From positions 1 to 6,763 of the forward strand of contig CAITEM010000532.1 of assembly GCA_903891395.1 (NCBI GenBank): DNA of 6,763 nucleotides. The letters are read 5' to 3'. Positions 1 through 6,044 of this stretch are shown piece after piece. The notes under the pieces are model-generated. The model ran no database searches. It was not told the DNA's origin and was given only the letters and a program-made list of their open reading frames with translations. A program made the position numbers and the translations under genes. Numbering within the stretch: position 1 is the first letter of the stretch; the number at the start of each line of letters is the position of its first letter. Source of the DNA: an uncultured Hyphomicrobiales bacterium (GTDB lineage: Bacteria; Pseudomonadota; Alphaproteobacteria; Rhizobiales; Xanthobacteraceae).

Positions 1-1
1 G

Positions 2-220
2 GACATCGTGAGCCGCGTGAAAGACACATTCGGCATGCCGACCTTCGCCTATCAGGTGTCCGGCGAATACGCGATGATCATGGCGGCGGCACAGAACGGC
101 TGGCTGGACGGCGAGCGCGCCATGGTCGAAAGCCTCACCGCCTTCAAACGCGCCGGCGCCGACGGCGTCCTCACTTATTTCGCGCCGCGCGTGGCGGAAA
201 AATTGAAATCCGAGAAATAA
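2..220 (+). CDS. hemB: Delta-aminolevulinic acid dehydratase (porphobilinogen synthase), C-terminal end, partial
   Basis: This is the last 72 codons of HemB, which condenses two 5-aminolevulinate molecules to porphobilinogen, the second common step of heme, cobalamin and (bacterio)chlorophyll synthesis in the cytoplasm. The frame is open to the left window edge, and the gene ends at TAA 218-220. Two family hallmarks are visible. FAYQVSGEYAMI carries the substrate-binding serine, and GADGVLTYFAPR carries the tyrosine that contacts the substrate carboxylate; these assignments follow the known E. coli and human enzymes. The Schiff-base lysines and metal site lie upstream, outside the window. A GTG at 8-10 is an internal valine and not a start. 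A palindromic repeat begins 24 bp after the stop and may shape the 3' end of the transcript. Identification is firm. Confidence 0.96.
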   Translation, partial: DIVSRVKDTFGMPTFAYQVSGEYAMIMAAAQNGWLDGERAMVESLTAFKRAGADGVLTYFAPRVAEKLKSEK

Positions 221-244
221 TCTCCACGATGCGCCAGCCCCTCT

Positions 245-333
245 CCGTTCATTCCCGCGCAAGCGGGAATCCAGGGTTACAATCGCGTGCCCTGCCGGCC
301 GCCTTGGGTCCGCGCTTTCGCGGGAACGAGCGG
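245..333. repeat. Palindromic intergenic element with 32-bp imperfect inverted ends
   Basis: The left arm (245-276) and the reverse complement of the right arm (302-333) match at 25 of 32 positions and enclose a 25-bp centre. Inside the left arm is a perfect 8-bp hairpin, ATTCCCGC-GCAA-GCGGGAAT (251-270). The right arm holds a weaker partner around CGCGCTTTCGCG. The whole could fold as two hairpins or one long stem. The sequence resembles the dispersed palindromic repeats found in many copies between genes of Bradyrhizobium-like genomes, which is remembered similarity and not a search result. It lies just after hemB and before the hydroxylase gene, so it could act in termination or mRNA protection. 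No coding role is apparent. Confidence 0.75.
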
Positions 334-370
334 CTTGGTGCAGGCGTCCTCCTCACATTGGAAGTTCGAC

Positions 371-2698
371 ATGGGTGAATTCGCAATTGGTCAAGGCGTG
401 CCGCGCTTGGAAGATCCCAAGCTGGTGCAGGGCCAAGGCTACTTCATCGACGACGTCGTCTATGCCGGCATGGCCTATGGCGTCGTGCTGCGCTCGCCCT
501 ACGCTTACGCCAAAGTTCTGTCGATCGACACCACGGCGGCCAAGGCCGCGCCGGGTGTGCTGGAAGTGCTGACGTCGGCCGACGTGAAGGCCGCCGGTTA
601 CGGCGACCTGCCCGGCAATCCGGGCCTGAAGCGCCGCGGCGGCACGCCGATGCATTTGCCGCGTTATCCGGTACTGGCCGACGGCTACGTCCGCTGGGTC
701 GGCGATTGCGTGGCCTTCGTCGTCGCCGAGACAGCGGCGCAAGCGCAGGACGCGCTCGAATTGGTCGAGGTCGAATATGAAGAACTGCCCGCGGTCACCT
801 CGACCGAGGAAGCGGCCAAGCCCGGCGCGCCGCGCGTCCATGACCAGTTCGAAGACAATATCGCCTTCGTCGAGCTGATCGGCAACAAGGCCGCCGTCGA
901 CGCCGCTTTCGAGAAGGCCGCCCACGTCGTCAAGCATCGCTTCGTCATCAACCGCATCACCGCCGCCTGCATGGAGCCGCGCGGCGCGGTCGGCAACTTC
1001 AACCGCGGCAACGGCCGCTACACCATCCACTCGCCGCTGCAGCGCGCGCATACCTATCGTCAGGGTCTCGCCAAGACGCTGAAGGTGCCGGAGAGCAAGC
1101 TGCACGTCACCACCGGCGACGTCGGCGGCAGCTTCGGCATGAAGACGCCGGTGTTCAACGAGGCGCCGCTGGTGCTGCTGGCCTCGAAGCTGACCGGCCG
1201 CGCGGTGAAATGGCTGAGCACGCGCACCGAAGCCTTCCTGTCCGACGCGCAGGCGCGCGACAACGTCACCGACGCCGAACTCGCGCTCGACAAAGACGGC
1301 CATTTCCTCGCCATGCGTGTCACGACCATCGCCGCGATCGGCGCCTATCTTCAGACCAACATGCCGGCGTTTTTCCTCAACGCCGGCACGCTGGCCGGCA
1401 CCTACCGCACGCCCGCGCTTTATGTCGACGTCAGCGGCGTCTTTACCAACACCAATCCCGTGCGCCCCTACCGCGGCAACGGCCGGCCGGAGTCGGCCTT
1501 CGTCATCGAGCGCATGGTCGATCTCGCCGCCGCCCAGCTCAAGATCGATCCGACCGAATTGCGGCGCCGTAATTACATCTCGCCGGACCAGATGCCGTTC
1601 AAGACCGGACTCACCTTCACGTATGATTGCGGCGAGTTCGAAAAGAGCATGAACATCGCGCTGAAGCTGGCCGATTACGACGGCCTGGCGCAGCGCAAGC
1701 GCGAGGCCCGCAAGCGCGGCAAGCTGCTCGGCTTCGGATTTTCCAGCACCATCGAGCGCGCCGCCTCGGCCGGTTCGGAAGGCGCGGAAATCCGCTTCGA
1801 CCGCGGCGGCAGCGTCACCATGCTGTCCGGCTCGGTGACCGCCGGCCAGGGGCACGAAACCACGTTCAAGCAGGTGATCTGCGAAGAGCTTGGCATCGAC
1901 CCGCACGAAGTTCACTACGTGCAGGGCGATACCGACGAAGTCTTTTTCGGCGAAGGCACCGGCGGTTCGCGCTCCGCCACGATGTCCGGCTCGGCATTCC
2001 AGATGGCCGCGCACAAGGTGATCGAGAAGGCGCGCAAAATCGCCGCGCATACCTTCAAGTTGCCTGTCGAAGACGTCAAGTTCGACCAAGGCGTATTTTC
2101 GTCGGCCAAGACCAACCGGACCATGACAATTCAGGAAGTTGCCATTGCCTCAGCCGACCAGGCGAAAATTCCGGAGGACCTGGAGCCCGGCCTGATCGCG
2201 CACGCGGTCTACAAGACGAACGCGCAGAACTTCCCCAACGGATGCCACGCCTGCGAACTCGAGATCGACATCGAGACCGGCGTGGTCGACATCGTGCGCT
2301 ACAACGTCGTCGACGACGTCGGCACCGTGATCAATCCGAATTTGCTGCACGGCCAGATCCAGGGCGGCGTCGCCCAGGGCGCGGGGCAGGCCTTGCTGGA
2401 AGACATTCATTTCGACGCGGGTGGACAGATGGTGACGGCATCGTTCATGGATTACGCCATGCCGCGCGCCCGCCACCTGTGCGACATGCACGTCGAGTCC
2501 AACCCGGTGCCGACCAAGACCAACCCGCTCGGCACCAAAGGCGCCGGCGAAGCAGGCTGCGTCGGCGCCCTGCCCGCGGTGGTCAACGCGGTCGTCAATG
2601 CGCTGTCTGAATTCGGCGTCACACACATCGAAATGCCCGCCACATCCGAACGGATATGGCGGGCGATGCAGACGAAGCAGGCTCAGGCTGCCGAATAA
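371..2698 (+). CDS. Xanthine dehydrogenase/aldehyde oxidase-type molybdenum hydroxylase, molybdopterin-binding large subunit (CoxL-like)
   Basis: A 775-residue protein, normal length for large subunits of three-part molybdenum hydroxylases. It binds the Mo-molybdopterin cytosine dinucleotide cofactor and would oxidise a substrate using water as oxygen donor, passing electrons to 2Fe-2S and FAD subunits. The N-terminal domain opens with IGQGVPRLEDPKLVQGQG. Cofactor-binding motifs follow: GGSFGMK (252-258), the active-site loop PYRGNGR (366-372), AGQGHET (to about 497) and KGAGEAG with the presumed catalytic glutamate E727. The loop lacks the cysteine of true CO dehydrogenases (AYRCSFR), so CO oxidation is unlikely and the substrate is unknown. 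ATG 371 is preferred because GGAAG lies 6 nt upstream and homologues begin at this point. A GTG at 287 would add 28 residues encoded partly by the palindromic repeat. No FAD or iron-sulfur subunit genes adjoin it. The stop lies 2 bp from the convergent doxX stop. Confidence 0.93.
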   Translation: MGEFAIGQGVPRLEDPKLVQGQGYFIDDVVYAGMAYGVVLRSPYAYAKVLSIDTTAAKAAPGVLEVLTSADVKAAGYGDLPGNPGLKRRGGTPMHLPRYPVLADGYVRWVGDCVAFVVAETAAQAQDALELVEVEYEELPAVTSTEEAAKPGAPRVHDQFEDNIAFVELIGNKAAVDAAFEKAAHVVKHRFVINRITAACMEPRGAVGNFNRGNGRYTIHSPLQRAHTYRQGLAKTLKVPESKLHVTTGDVGGSFGMKTPVFNEAPLVLLASKLTGRAVKWLSTRTEAFLSDAQARDNVTDAELALDKDGHFLAMRVTTIAAIGAYLQTNMPAFFLNAGTLAGTYRTPALYVDVSGVFTNTNPVRPYRGNGRPESAFVIERMVDLAAAQLKIDPTELRRRNYISPDQMPFKTGLTFTYDCGEFEKSMNIALKLADYDGLAQRKREARKRGKLLGFGFSSTIERAASAGSEGAEIRFDRGGSVTMLSGSVTAGQGHETTFKQVICEELGIDPHEVHYVQGDTDEVFFGEGTGGSRSATMSGSAFQMAAHKVIEKARKIAAHTFKLPVEDVKFDQGVFSSAKTNRTMTIQEVAIASADQAKIPEDLEPGLIAHAVYKTNAQNFPNGCHACELEIDIETGVVDIVRYNVVDDVGTVINPNLLHGQIQGGVAQGAGQALLEDIHFDAGGQMVTASFMDYAMPRARHLCDMHVESNPVPTKTNPLGTKGAGEAGCVGALPAVVNAVVNALSEFGVTHIEMPATSERIWRAMQTKQAQAAE

Positions 2699-2700
2699 AA

Positions 2701-3183
2701 TTAAGTGACCGGCGGCGCCGTATGCACGGTGCACGGCCCGTCGACCGAATAGCGGCCGGCGCCGACCGCGGCCAACATCAGGAAGCTGCCGAAGATCGAC
2801 AGATTCTTGAGCGCGTGGATCATGTTGTCGGTGTGCTCGGCGCCTTCCGGCATGTGCCAGAAATCATGGAAGAAGTACGCCGCGACCAGCGTAAACAGGC
2901 CTAGCAGTAAAGCGACAATACGGGTCTGCCAGCCAATCACGATCAGAATGCCGCCGCCCAGCTCGGTGATCGCGGAAAGCACGGCGAGAACCTGAGGCAC
3001 CGGCAGCCCCTTGCTGCCGATCATCGCGGCGACGCCGGACAGGTCCATGAATTTCTGCGCGCCCGACATCAGGAAGATAACGGCGAGCGCGATACGCCCG
3101 ACCGCCAGCAGCGCGTCGTTGCAGCCGGCCATGACGCGAACGTCGTTGGCATTGGCGGGAGTCGTCGTATAGGTCGTGGCCAT
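2701..3183 (-). CDS. DoxX family integral membrane protein
   Basis: A 160-residue protein with the four-helix layout of the DoxX family. Hydrophobic segments lie near residues 24-41, 65-84, 88-105 and 127-142. Recognisable family features are the GR pair at 29-30, SGAQK at 40-44, E74 followed by GGG, and the C-terminal KNLSIFGSFLMLAAVGAGRY block ending in SVDG. The family is named for a thiosulfate:quinone oxidoreductase subunit of Acidianus, but most bacterial members are uncharacterised inner-membrane proteins, some tied to redox stress, so no specific reaction is claimed. ATG 3183 is preferred; an upstream in-frame ATG at 3228 would add 15 residues that contain a GC-rich hairpin and do not look like family sequence. 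Neither start has a strong ribosome binding site. It lies 115 bp downstream of the threonine ammonia-lyase gene on the same strand. Confidence 0.9.
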   Translation of the reverse strand: MATTYTTTPANANDVRVMAGCNDALLAVGRIALAVIFLMSGAQKFMDLSGVAAMIGSKGLPVPQVLAVLSAITELGGGILIVIGWQTRIVALLLGLFTLVAAYFFHDFWHMPEGAEHTDNMIHALKNLSIFGSFLMLAAVGAGRYSVDGPCTVHTAPPVT

Positions 3184-3201
3184 TGAGGCACCCAAATCTA
3201 T

Positions 3202-3219
3202 TGGCCGCCCGAGCGGCCA
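3202..3219 (-). other. GC-rich hairpin in the doxX leader
   Basis: On the - strand, TGGCCGC-TCGG-GCGGCCA forms a perfect 7-bp stem with a 4-nt loop, ending about 18 nt before the preferred doxX ATG. No T-run follows, so it is not an ordinary intrinsic terminator for the upstream gene. It could affect doxX translation or stabilise a processed end. Such short dyads also arise by chance in GC-rich DNA. The rest of the gap (3220-3298) contains a tandem CGGGTTC heptamer (3240-3253) and nothing else recognisable. Confidence 0.35.
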
Positions 3220-3298
3220 TCGCCTCATAACGCCATCATCGGGTTCCGGGTTCCGTGAGTAGCGCGGTACCTGTTGGGCGCCCGACCCGCTGCCCCGC

Positions 3299-4522
3299 TT
3301 AATCGATCTTGCCGCCGGTCTCGATCCGCTGCGGATGATAATTCTCGGCGGCGAGCGCCGTCATGATTTCCTCCGCATGGACGGCGTCGCGCGTCTCGAT
3401 GGTCACGTCGAGCTTGGCGCCCTTGGCCGGCACGTCGAGGAACAGGCGGCGATGATCGACCTCGAGAATGTTGGCGCCGAGTTCGCCGAGCTTGGTGGCG
3501 ATGATGCCGAGCACGCCGGGCCGGTCCGGGATGGTGAGACGGAACGAGACGATGCGCGACTCGCGGTCGAGTTCGCGCACCATGATCGAGGCCAAGATGC
3601 GCGGATCAATATTACCGCCGCACAGAATGAGCCCGACCTTCTTGCCGGCGAAGCGGCCCGGTTGCGCCAGCAGCGCGGCAAGGCCGGCGGCGCCGGCGCC
3701 TTCCGCCATGGTCTTCTGCAACGTCAGATAGGCGTTCACCGCGCGCTCCAGATGCGCCTCGTCAACCAGCACGATCTCCGACACCAATTCGCGGATGACC
3801 GGCAGCGTCAGCTTGCCGACATTCTTGACCGCGATGCCTTCGGCCAAAGTCGGGCCGCCGATGTCACGATGCTCGCCCGTGAGCGCGTTCCATACCGCCG
3901 GGTACAGCGCGGCCTCGGCGCCGACGATGTCGATGTCCGGCCTGATCGCACGCGCGGCGATGGCGTTGCCGGCGATCAGTCCGCCGCCACCGACCGGGAT
4001 AACGATGCAATCAAGATCGGCGACGTCTTCCAGCATCTCCAGCGCGATGGTGCCCTGCCCGGCCATGATCAGCGGATCGTCGTAAGGATGCACCATGGTC
4101 ATGCCGCGCTCGGCCTGGATGGTCTCGCAGCGCGCCTGCGCGTCGGCCACGGTATCGCCGTCGAGCACGACCTCGGCACCGTGCGAGCGCGTCGCCGCGA
4201 CTTTGACGAACGGCGTCGTCACCGGCATCACGATGGTGGCCGGAATGCCGAGCCGGGCGGCGTGGTAGGCCACCGACTGGGCATGGTTGCCGGCCGACAT
4301 GGCGATGACGCCGCGCTTGCGCTCGATCTCGGTGAGCGAGGTCAATTTGACCAGCGCGCCGCGGTCCTTGAACGAGTTGGTGACCTGGAGATTCTCATAT
4401 TTGACGTAGACCTCGGCCCCCGTCAGCGCCGACAGGCGTGGCGCGAGCAGCATGGGCGTGCGCAACACCGCGCCTTTGATAACGCTGCGGGCGGCTTCGA
4501 TGTCTTTGATCGTGATGCTCAA
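3299..4522 (-). CDS. ilvA: Threonine ammonia-lyase with C-terminal ACT domain
   Basis: A PLP-dependent enzyme of fold type II that deaminates L-threonine to 2-oxobutanoate and ammonia, feeding isoleucine synthesis or threonine breakdown in the cytosol. With the start used here it has 407 residues. NSFKDRG carries the Schiff-base lysine K52, SAGNHAQ (76-82) is the usual cofactor-contact segment, and the glycine loop VGGGGLIAG (177-185) binds the PLP phosphate. A single ACT domain from about 324 to 400 (RLTIPDRPGVLGIIATKLGE) suggests allosteric control. The one-ACT, roughly 400-residue build matches the medium form called ilvA or tdcB in different genomes; the symbol is therefore tentative, and serine or hydroxyaspartate could also be substrates. 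TTG 4522 is chosen because homology begins at SITIKDIEAA and GGAG lies 10 nt upstream. An in-frame ATG at 4555 adds 11 residues without family character. It is divergent from the RDD gene. Confidence 0.93.
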   Translation of the reverse strand: MSITIKDIEAARSVIKGAVLRTPMLLAPRLSALTGAEVYVKYENLQVTNSFKDRGALVKLTSLTEIERKRGVIAMSAGNHAQSVAYHAARLGIPATIVMPVTTPFVKVAATRSHGAEVVLDGDTVADAQARCETIQAERGMTMVHPYDDPLIMAGQGTIALEMLEDVADLDCIVIPVGGGGLIAGNAIAARAIRPDIDIVGAEAALYPAVWNALTGEHRDIGGPTLAEGIAVKNVGKLTLPVIRELVSEIVLVDEAHLERAVNAYLTLQKTMAEGAGAAGLAALLAQPGRFAGKKVGLILCGGNIDPRILASIMVRELDRESRIVSFRLTIPDRPGVLGIIATKLGELGANILEVDHRRLFLDVPAKGAKLDVTIETRDAVHAEEIMTALAAENYHPQRIETGGKID

Positions 4523-4545
4523 GGTCTTCTCACTCCAGCGGATTC

Positions 4546-4570
4546 GCGGCACCATGCCGCAAGCCTGCGG
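4546..4570 (-). other. Two overlapping, mutually exclusive hairpins at the ilvA 5' end
   Basis: GCGGCA-CCA-TGCCGC (4546-4560) and CCGCA-AGCC-TGCGG (4557-4570) are both perfect short dyads sharing bases 4557-4560, so an RNA could form only one at a time. If ilvA begins at TTG 4522 they lie in its leader. If it begins at ATG 4555, that ATG sits in the first stem. An alternative-fold leader is possible, but short dyads are frequent at this GC content. The remainder of the 127-bp divergent gap toward the RDD gene shows no convincing promoter hexamer pair. Confidence 0.3.
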
Positions 4571-4649
4571 TCCGGGCTACCCTCTTGCGAAAGCAGGCGG
4601 TATTCTTCATTTGCAGCGATGACAGGCTTCTCGCCTCCAGGGCAACCGC

Positions 4650-5168
4650 ATGCCGATCGACGTCAAACCCCATGCCTACGACCCGGACCTGAACCCCGAA
4701 CTGTTCGAGGGTGTGCTGTCGCGCCGGATCATGGCCTTCCTCGTCGATTTTCTGGTGATCGCGGCGCCGGTCGTGCTCGCCGCCATGTTCATATTTGCCT
4801 TCGGCATCGTCACCCTGGGTGCCGGCTGGGCGCTGTATTGGCTGCTGCCGGGCGCATCGGTGATCTGGGCGGTCGTCTATTTCGGTGTGACTTTGGGTGG
4901 TCCGCGTTCGGCCACCGTAGGCATGCGCGTGATGGATCTGGAATTGCGCACCTGGTACGGCGCGCCCGGCTATTTCGTGCTTGGCGCCGTGCACGCCATC
5001 GCCTTCTGGTTCACGGTGTCGTTCTTCACGCCCTTCGTTCTGCTGGTGGCGTTCTTCAACCGGCGCAGACGGCTCCTGCACGACATCCTGCTCGGCACGG
5101 TGATGATTAATAATGCACCGCGTGCCGCGATGTTGCGCGCCTATATGCCGCCGGGAACTGTGCGGTAG
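4650..5168 (+). CDS. RDD family membrane protein
   Basis: A 172-residue inner-membrane protein. The RDD signature is present: SRRIMAFLVDFLVI in the first segment (R25/R26 and D33), GPRSATVGMRVMDLEL after the second hydrophobic stretch, and RRRRLLHDILLGTVMIN near the end (D145). Three hydrophobic regions lie near residues 28-50, 55-80 and 108-137, with a soluble N-terminus rich in Pro and Asp. The family name records one conserved Arg and two Asp; its biochemical role is generally unknown, though some members have been linked to ion or Na+/H+ transport. ATG 4650 has AGGG 7 nt upstream (4639-4642). The gene precedes bpt by 90 bp on the same strand. I recall very similar proteins next to the aminoacyl-tRNA--protein transferase gene in other Hyphomicrobiales, which suggests a conserved pair, but no functional link is known to me. 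Confidence 0.9.
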   Translation: MPIDVKPHAYDPDLNPELFEGVLSRRIMAFLVDFLVIAAPVVLAAMFIFAFGIVTLGAGWALYWLLPGASVIWAVVYFGVTLGGPRSATVGMRVMDLELRTWYGAPGYFVLGAVHAIAFWFTVSFFTPFVLLVAFFNRRRRLLHDILLGTVMINNAPRAAMLRAYMPPGTVR

Positions 5169-5209
5169 CCTTGCAAATTAGGGCTTTGACGAAGGCCGCG
5201 CGGCGCGCA

Positions 5210-5242
5210 ATGCTAGTGACGAATCTGGAAGGCATCCTTTGA
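5210..5242 (+). CDS. Possible 10-codon leader reading frame upstream of bpt
   Basis: ATG 5210 reads MLVTNLEGIL and stops at TGA 5240-5242. That stop overlaps the TTG (5239-5241) that opens a second mini-frame leading into bpt. Three of the ten codons are leucine, notable only because Bpt-type enzymes transfer leucine. No clear ribosome binding site precedes this ATG; upstream is GC-rich sequence. It may be chance, and it is listed because of the exact stop/start overlaps downstream. Confidence 0.2.
   Translation: MLVTNLEGIL
5227..5232 (+). promoter_or_regulatory. Strong Shine-Dalgarno sequence (GGAAGG) upstream of bpt
   Basis: GGAAGG is the best ribosome binding site in the RDD-bpt gap. It stands 26 nt before the bpt GTG, too far for direct use, but 6 nt before TTG 5239. 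This suggests that ribosomes may load on the short TTG frame and reach bpt by coupling. The alternative is that the match is incidental and bpt is initiated without a Shine-Dalgarno sequence. Confidence 0.4.
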
Positions 5243-5262
5243 CACGACGGCCTGCTCAGTGA
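5239..5262 (+). CDS. Possible 7-codon minicistron coupled to bpt
   Basis: TTG 5239 reads MTRRPAQ and ends at TGA 5260-5262. The stop overlaps the bpt start codon in the four bases GTGA (5259-5262), a classic translational coupling arrangement. It has GGAAGG at 6 nt spacing, whereas the bpt GTG has nothing comparable. Two consecutive arginine codons, CGA and CGG, lie in the middle. TTG is a less common start and so short a frame has no coding statistics behind it, so translation is a hypothesis. Confidence 0.3.
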   Translation: MTRRPAQ

Positions 5263-6008
5263 CCCAGCACTCCCGCGACACGCCGCAGTTCTATCTGACC
5301 GCGCCGTCGCCCTGCCCCTATCTCGCGGGCCAGGAGGAGCGCAAGGTTTTCACCCATCTGGTCGGCGACCGCGCCGGCGAACTCAACGACCTGCTGACGC
5401 ATGGCGGCTTCCGCCGCAGCCAGTCGATCGCCTACCGCCCCGCCTGCGAGAATTGCCGTGCCTGCGTCTCGGTGCGCGTGGTGGCCGAGGACTTCACACC
5501 GACGCGCAGCATGAAGCGCGTCGCCGAGCGCAACGCCGACTTGATAGGCGACATGCGCACGCCGGCGCCAACCTCCGAGCAATATTCGGTGTTCCGATCG
5601 TATATCGACTCCCGCCACCGCGACGGTGGCATGGCCGATATGACGGTGCTCGACTACGCCATGATGATCGAGGACAGCCACGTCGACACTCGCGTGGTGG
5701 AATATCGCAAGCGCGGCCCAGATACGGGCATCAACGGCCGCGGCACCGGCCAACTCCTGGCCGTGGCGCTGACCGACGTTCTCAATGACGGGCTGTCGAT
5801 GGTCTACTCGTTCTTCGATCCGGACGTGGCCGACCGCTCGCTCGGCACGCTGATGATCCTGGATCACATCGAACGTGCCAAAGCCATGGGCCTCGCCTAC
5901 GTCTATCTCGGCTATTGGGTGCCGGGCTCGCGCAAGATGGATTACAAAGGCCGCTACCTGCCGCAGGAGCGACTGATGCCCGCAGGCTGGAATAGAGTCG
6001 AAGAGTAG
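5259..6008 (+). CDS. bpt: Aspartate/glutamate leucyltransferase (bacterial aminoacyl-tRNA--protein transferase)
   Basis: A 249-residue member of the arginyltransferase (ATE) family in its bacterial Bpt form. Characterised Bpt enzymes transfer leucine from Leu-tRNA to proteins with N-terminal Asp or Glu, marking them for ClpS-ClpAP degradation in the N-degron pathway; older annotation calls the family arginyl-tRNA--protein transferase. The N-terminal domain begins TPQFYLTAPSPCPYL and holds the cysteine set C19, C63, C66 and C69 (PACENCRACV). The C-terminal GNAT-like domain includes VYSFFDPD, LGYW (to 220) and MDYKGRYLPQE (227-237). Length is typical. GTG 5259 is used because rhizobial homologues begin at the same MTQHSRDTPQFYL residues, an in-frame stop lies at 5217-5219, and no other start codon intervenes. 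No ribosome binding site directly precedes it; a GTGA overlap with a 7-codon frame suggests coupling. It follows the RDD gene and converges with the metal transporter gene. Confidence 0.95.
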   Translation: MTQHSRDTPQFYLTAPSPCPYLAGQEERKVFTHLVGDRAGELNDLLTHGGFRRSQSIAYRPACENCRACVSVRVVAEDFTPTRSMKRVAERNADLIGDMRTPAPTSEQYSVFRSYIDSRHRDGGMADMTVLDYAMMIEDSHVDTRVVEYRKRGPDTGINGRGTGQLLAVALTDVLNDGLSMVYSFFDPDVADRSLGTLMILDHIERAKAMGLAYVYLGYWVPGSRKMDYKGRYLPQERLMPAGWNRVEE

Positions 6009-6023
6009 CGGACCTCCGCTCTC

Positions 6024-6043
6024 ATTCCGACGGCCGGAATTTT
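6024..6043 (+). terminator. Weak intrinsic terminator-like hairpin after bpt
   Basis: ATTCCG-ACGGC-CGGAAT (6024-6040) forms a perfect 6-bp stem with a 5-nt loop, and the last stem base starts a run of four T (6040-6043). It begins 15 bp after the bpt stop in the 36-bp gap before the convergent transporter stop. The stem is short and the T-run poor, so strength is doubtful. A second tight dyad, AGCGGA-CC-TCCGCT (6007-6020), lies immediately upstream. Confidence 0.45.
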
Positions 6044-6044
6044 G

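Noticed and set aside
287..370. N-terminal extension of the hydroxylase from GTG 287.
   Set aside because: The extension is partly encoded by the palindromic repeat and has no family similarity. ATG 371 has a good GGAAG ribosome binding site and matches the usual family N-terminus.
1460..1483. Calling the large subunit an aerobic CO dehydrogenase (coxL).
   Set aside because: The loop reads PYRGNGR and lacks the copper-binding Cys of the AYRCSFR loop, so the name would imply an unsupported substrate.
353..2089. A 578-codon open frame on the - strand opposite the hydroxylase gene.
   Set aside because: Its translation is Arg-, Ala-, Gly- and His-rich without any recognisable fold, while the + strand frame shows full family motifs. 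It is a GC-rich shadow frame.
1627..2610. A 327-codon + strand frame inside the hydroxylase gene.
   Set aside because: It is a +1 shadow with extreme Arg content, and the hydroxylase frame continues intact through it with conserved motifs, so it is not a frameshift or a nested gene.
3276..3283. GGGCGCCC palindrome downstream of ilvA as a terminator.
   Set aside because: It has no loop and no following T-run on the - strand, so it cannot form an ordinary intrinsic terminator.
3335..5110. A 591-codon open frame on the + strand covering the antisense of ilvA and part of the RDD gene in another frame.
   Set aside because: It crosses two clearly real genes, has low-complexity charged composition and no motif. 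It is a shadow of high-GC coding.
5186..5216. A candidate bpt promoter with -35 TTGACG (5186-5191).
   Set aside because: The downstream bases at 17-19 nt spacing (AATGCT or TGCTAG) match the -10 consensus poorly, so it is not strong enough to annotate.
5239..5244. A perfect TTGACA -35 hexamer just before bpt.
   Set aside because: At 17 nt spacing the -10 would fall within the bpt coding sequence and has no match. The hexamer is better explained as the overlapping TGA and TTG codons.
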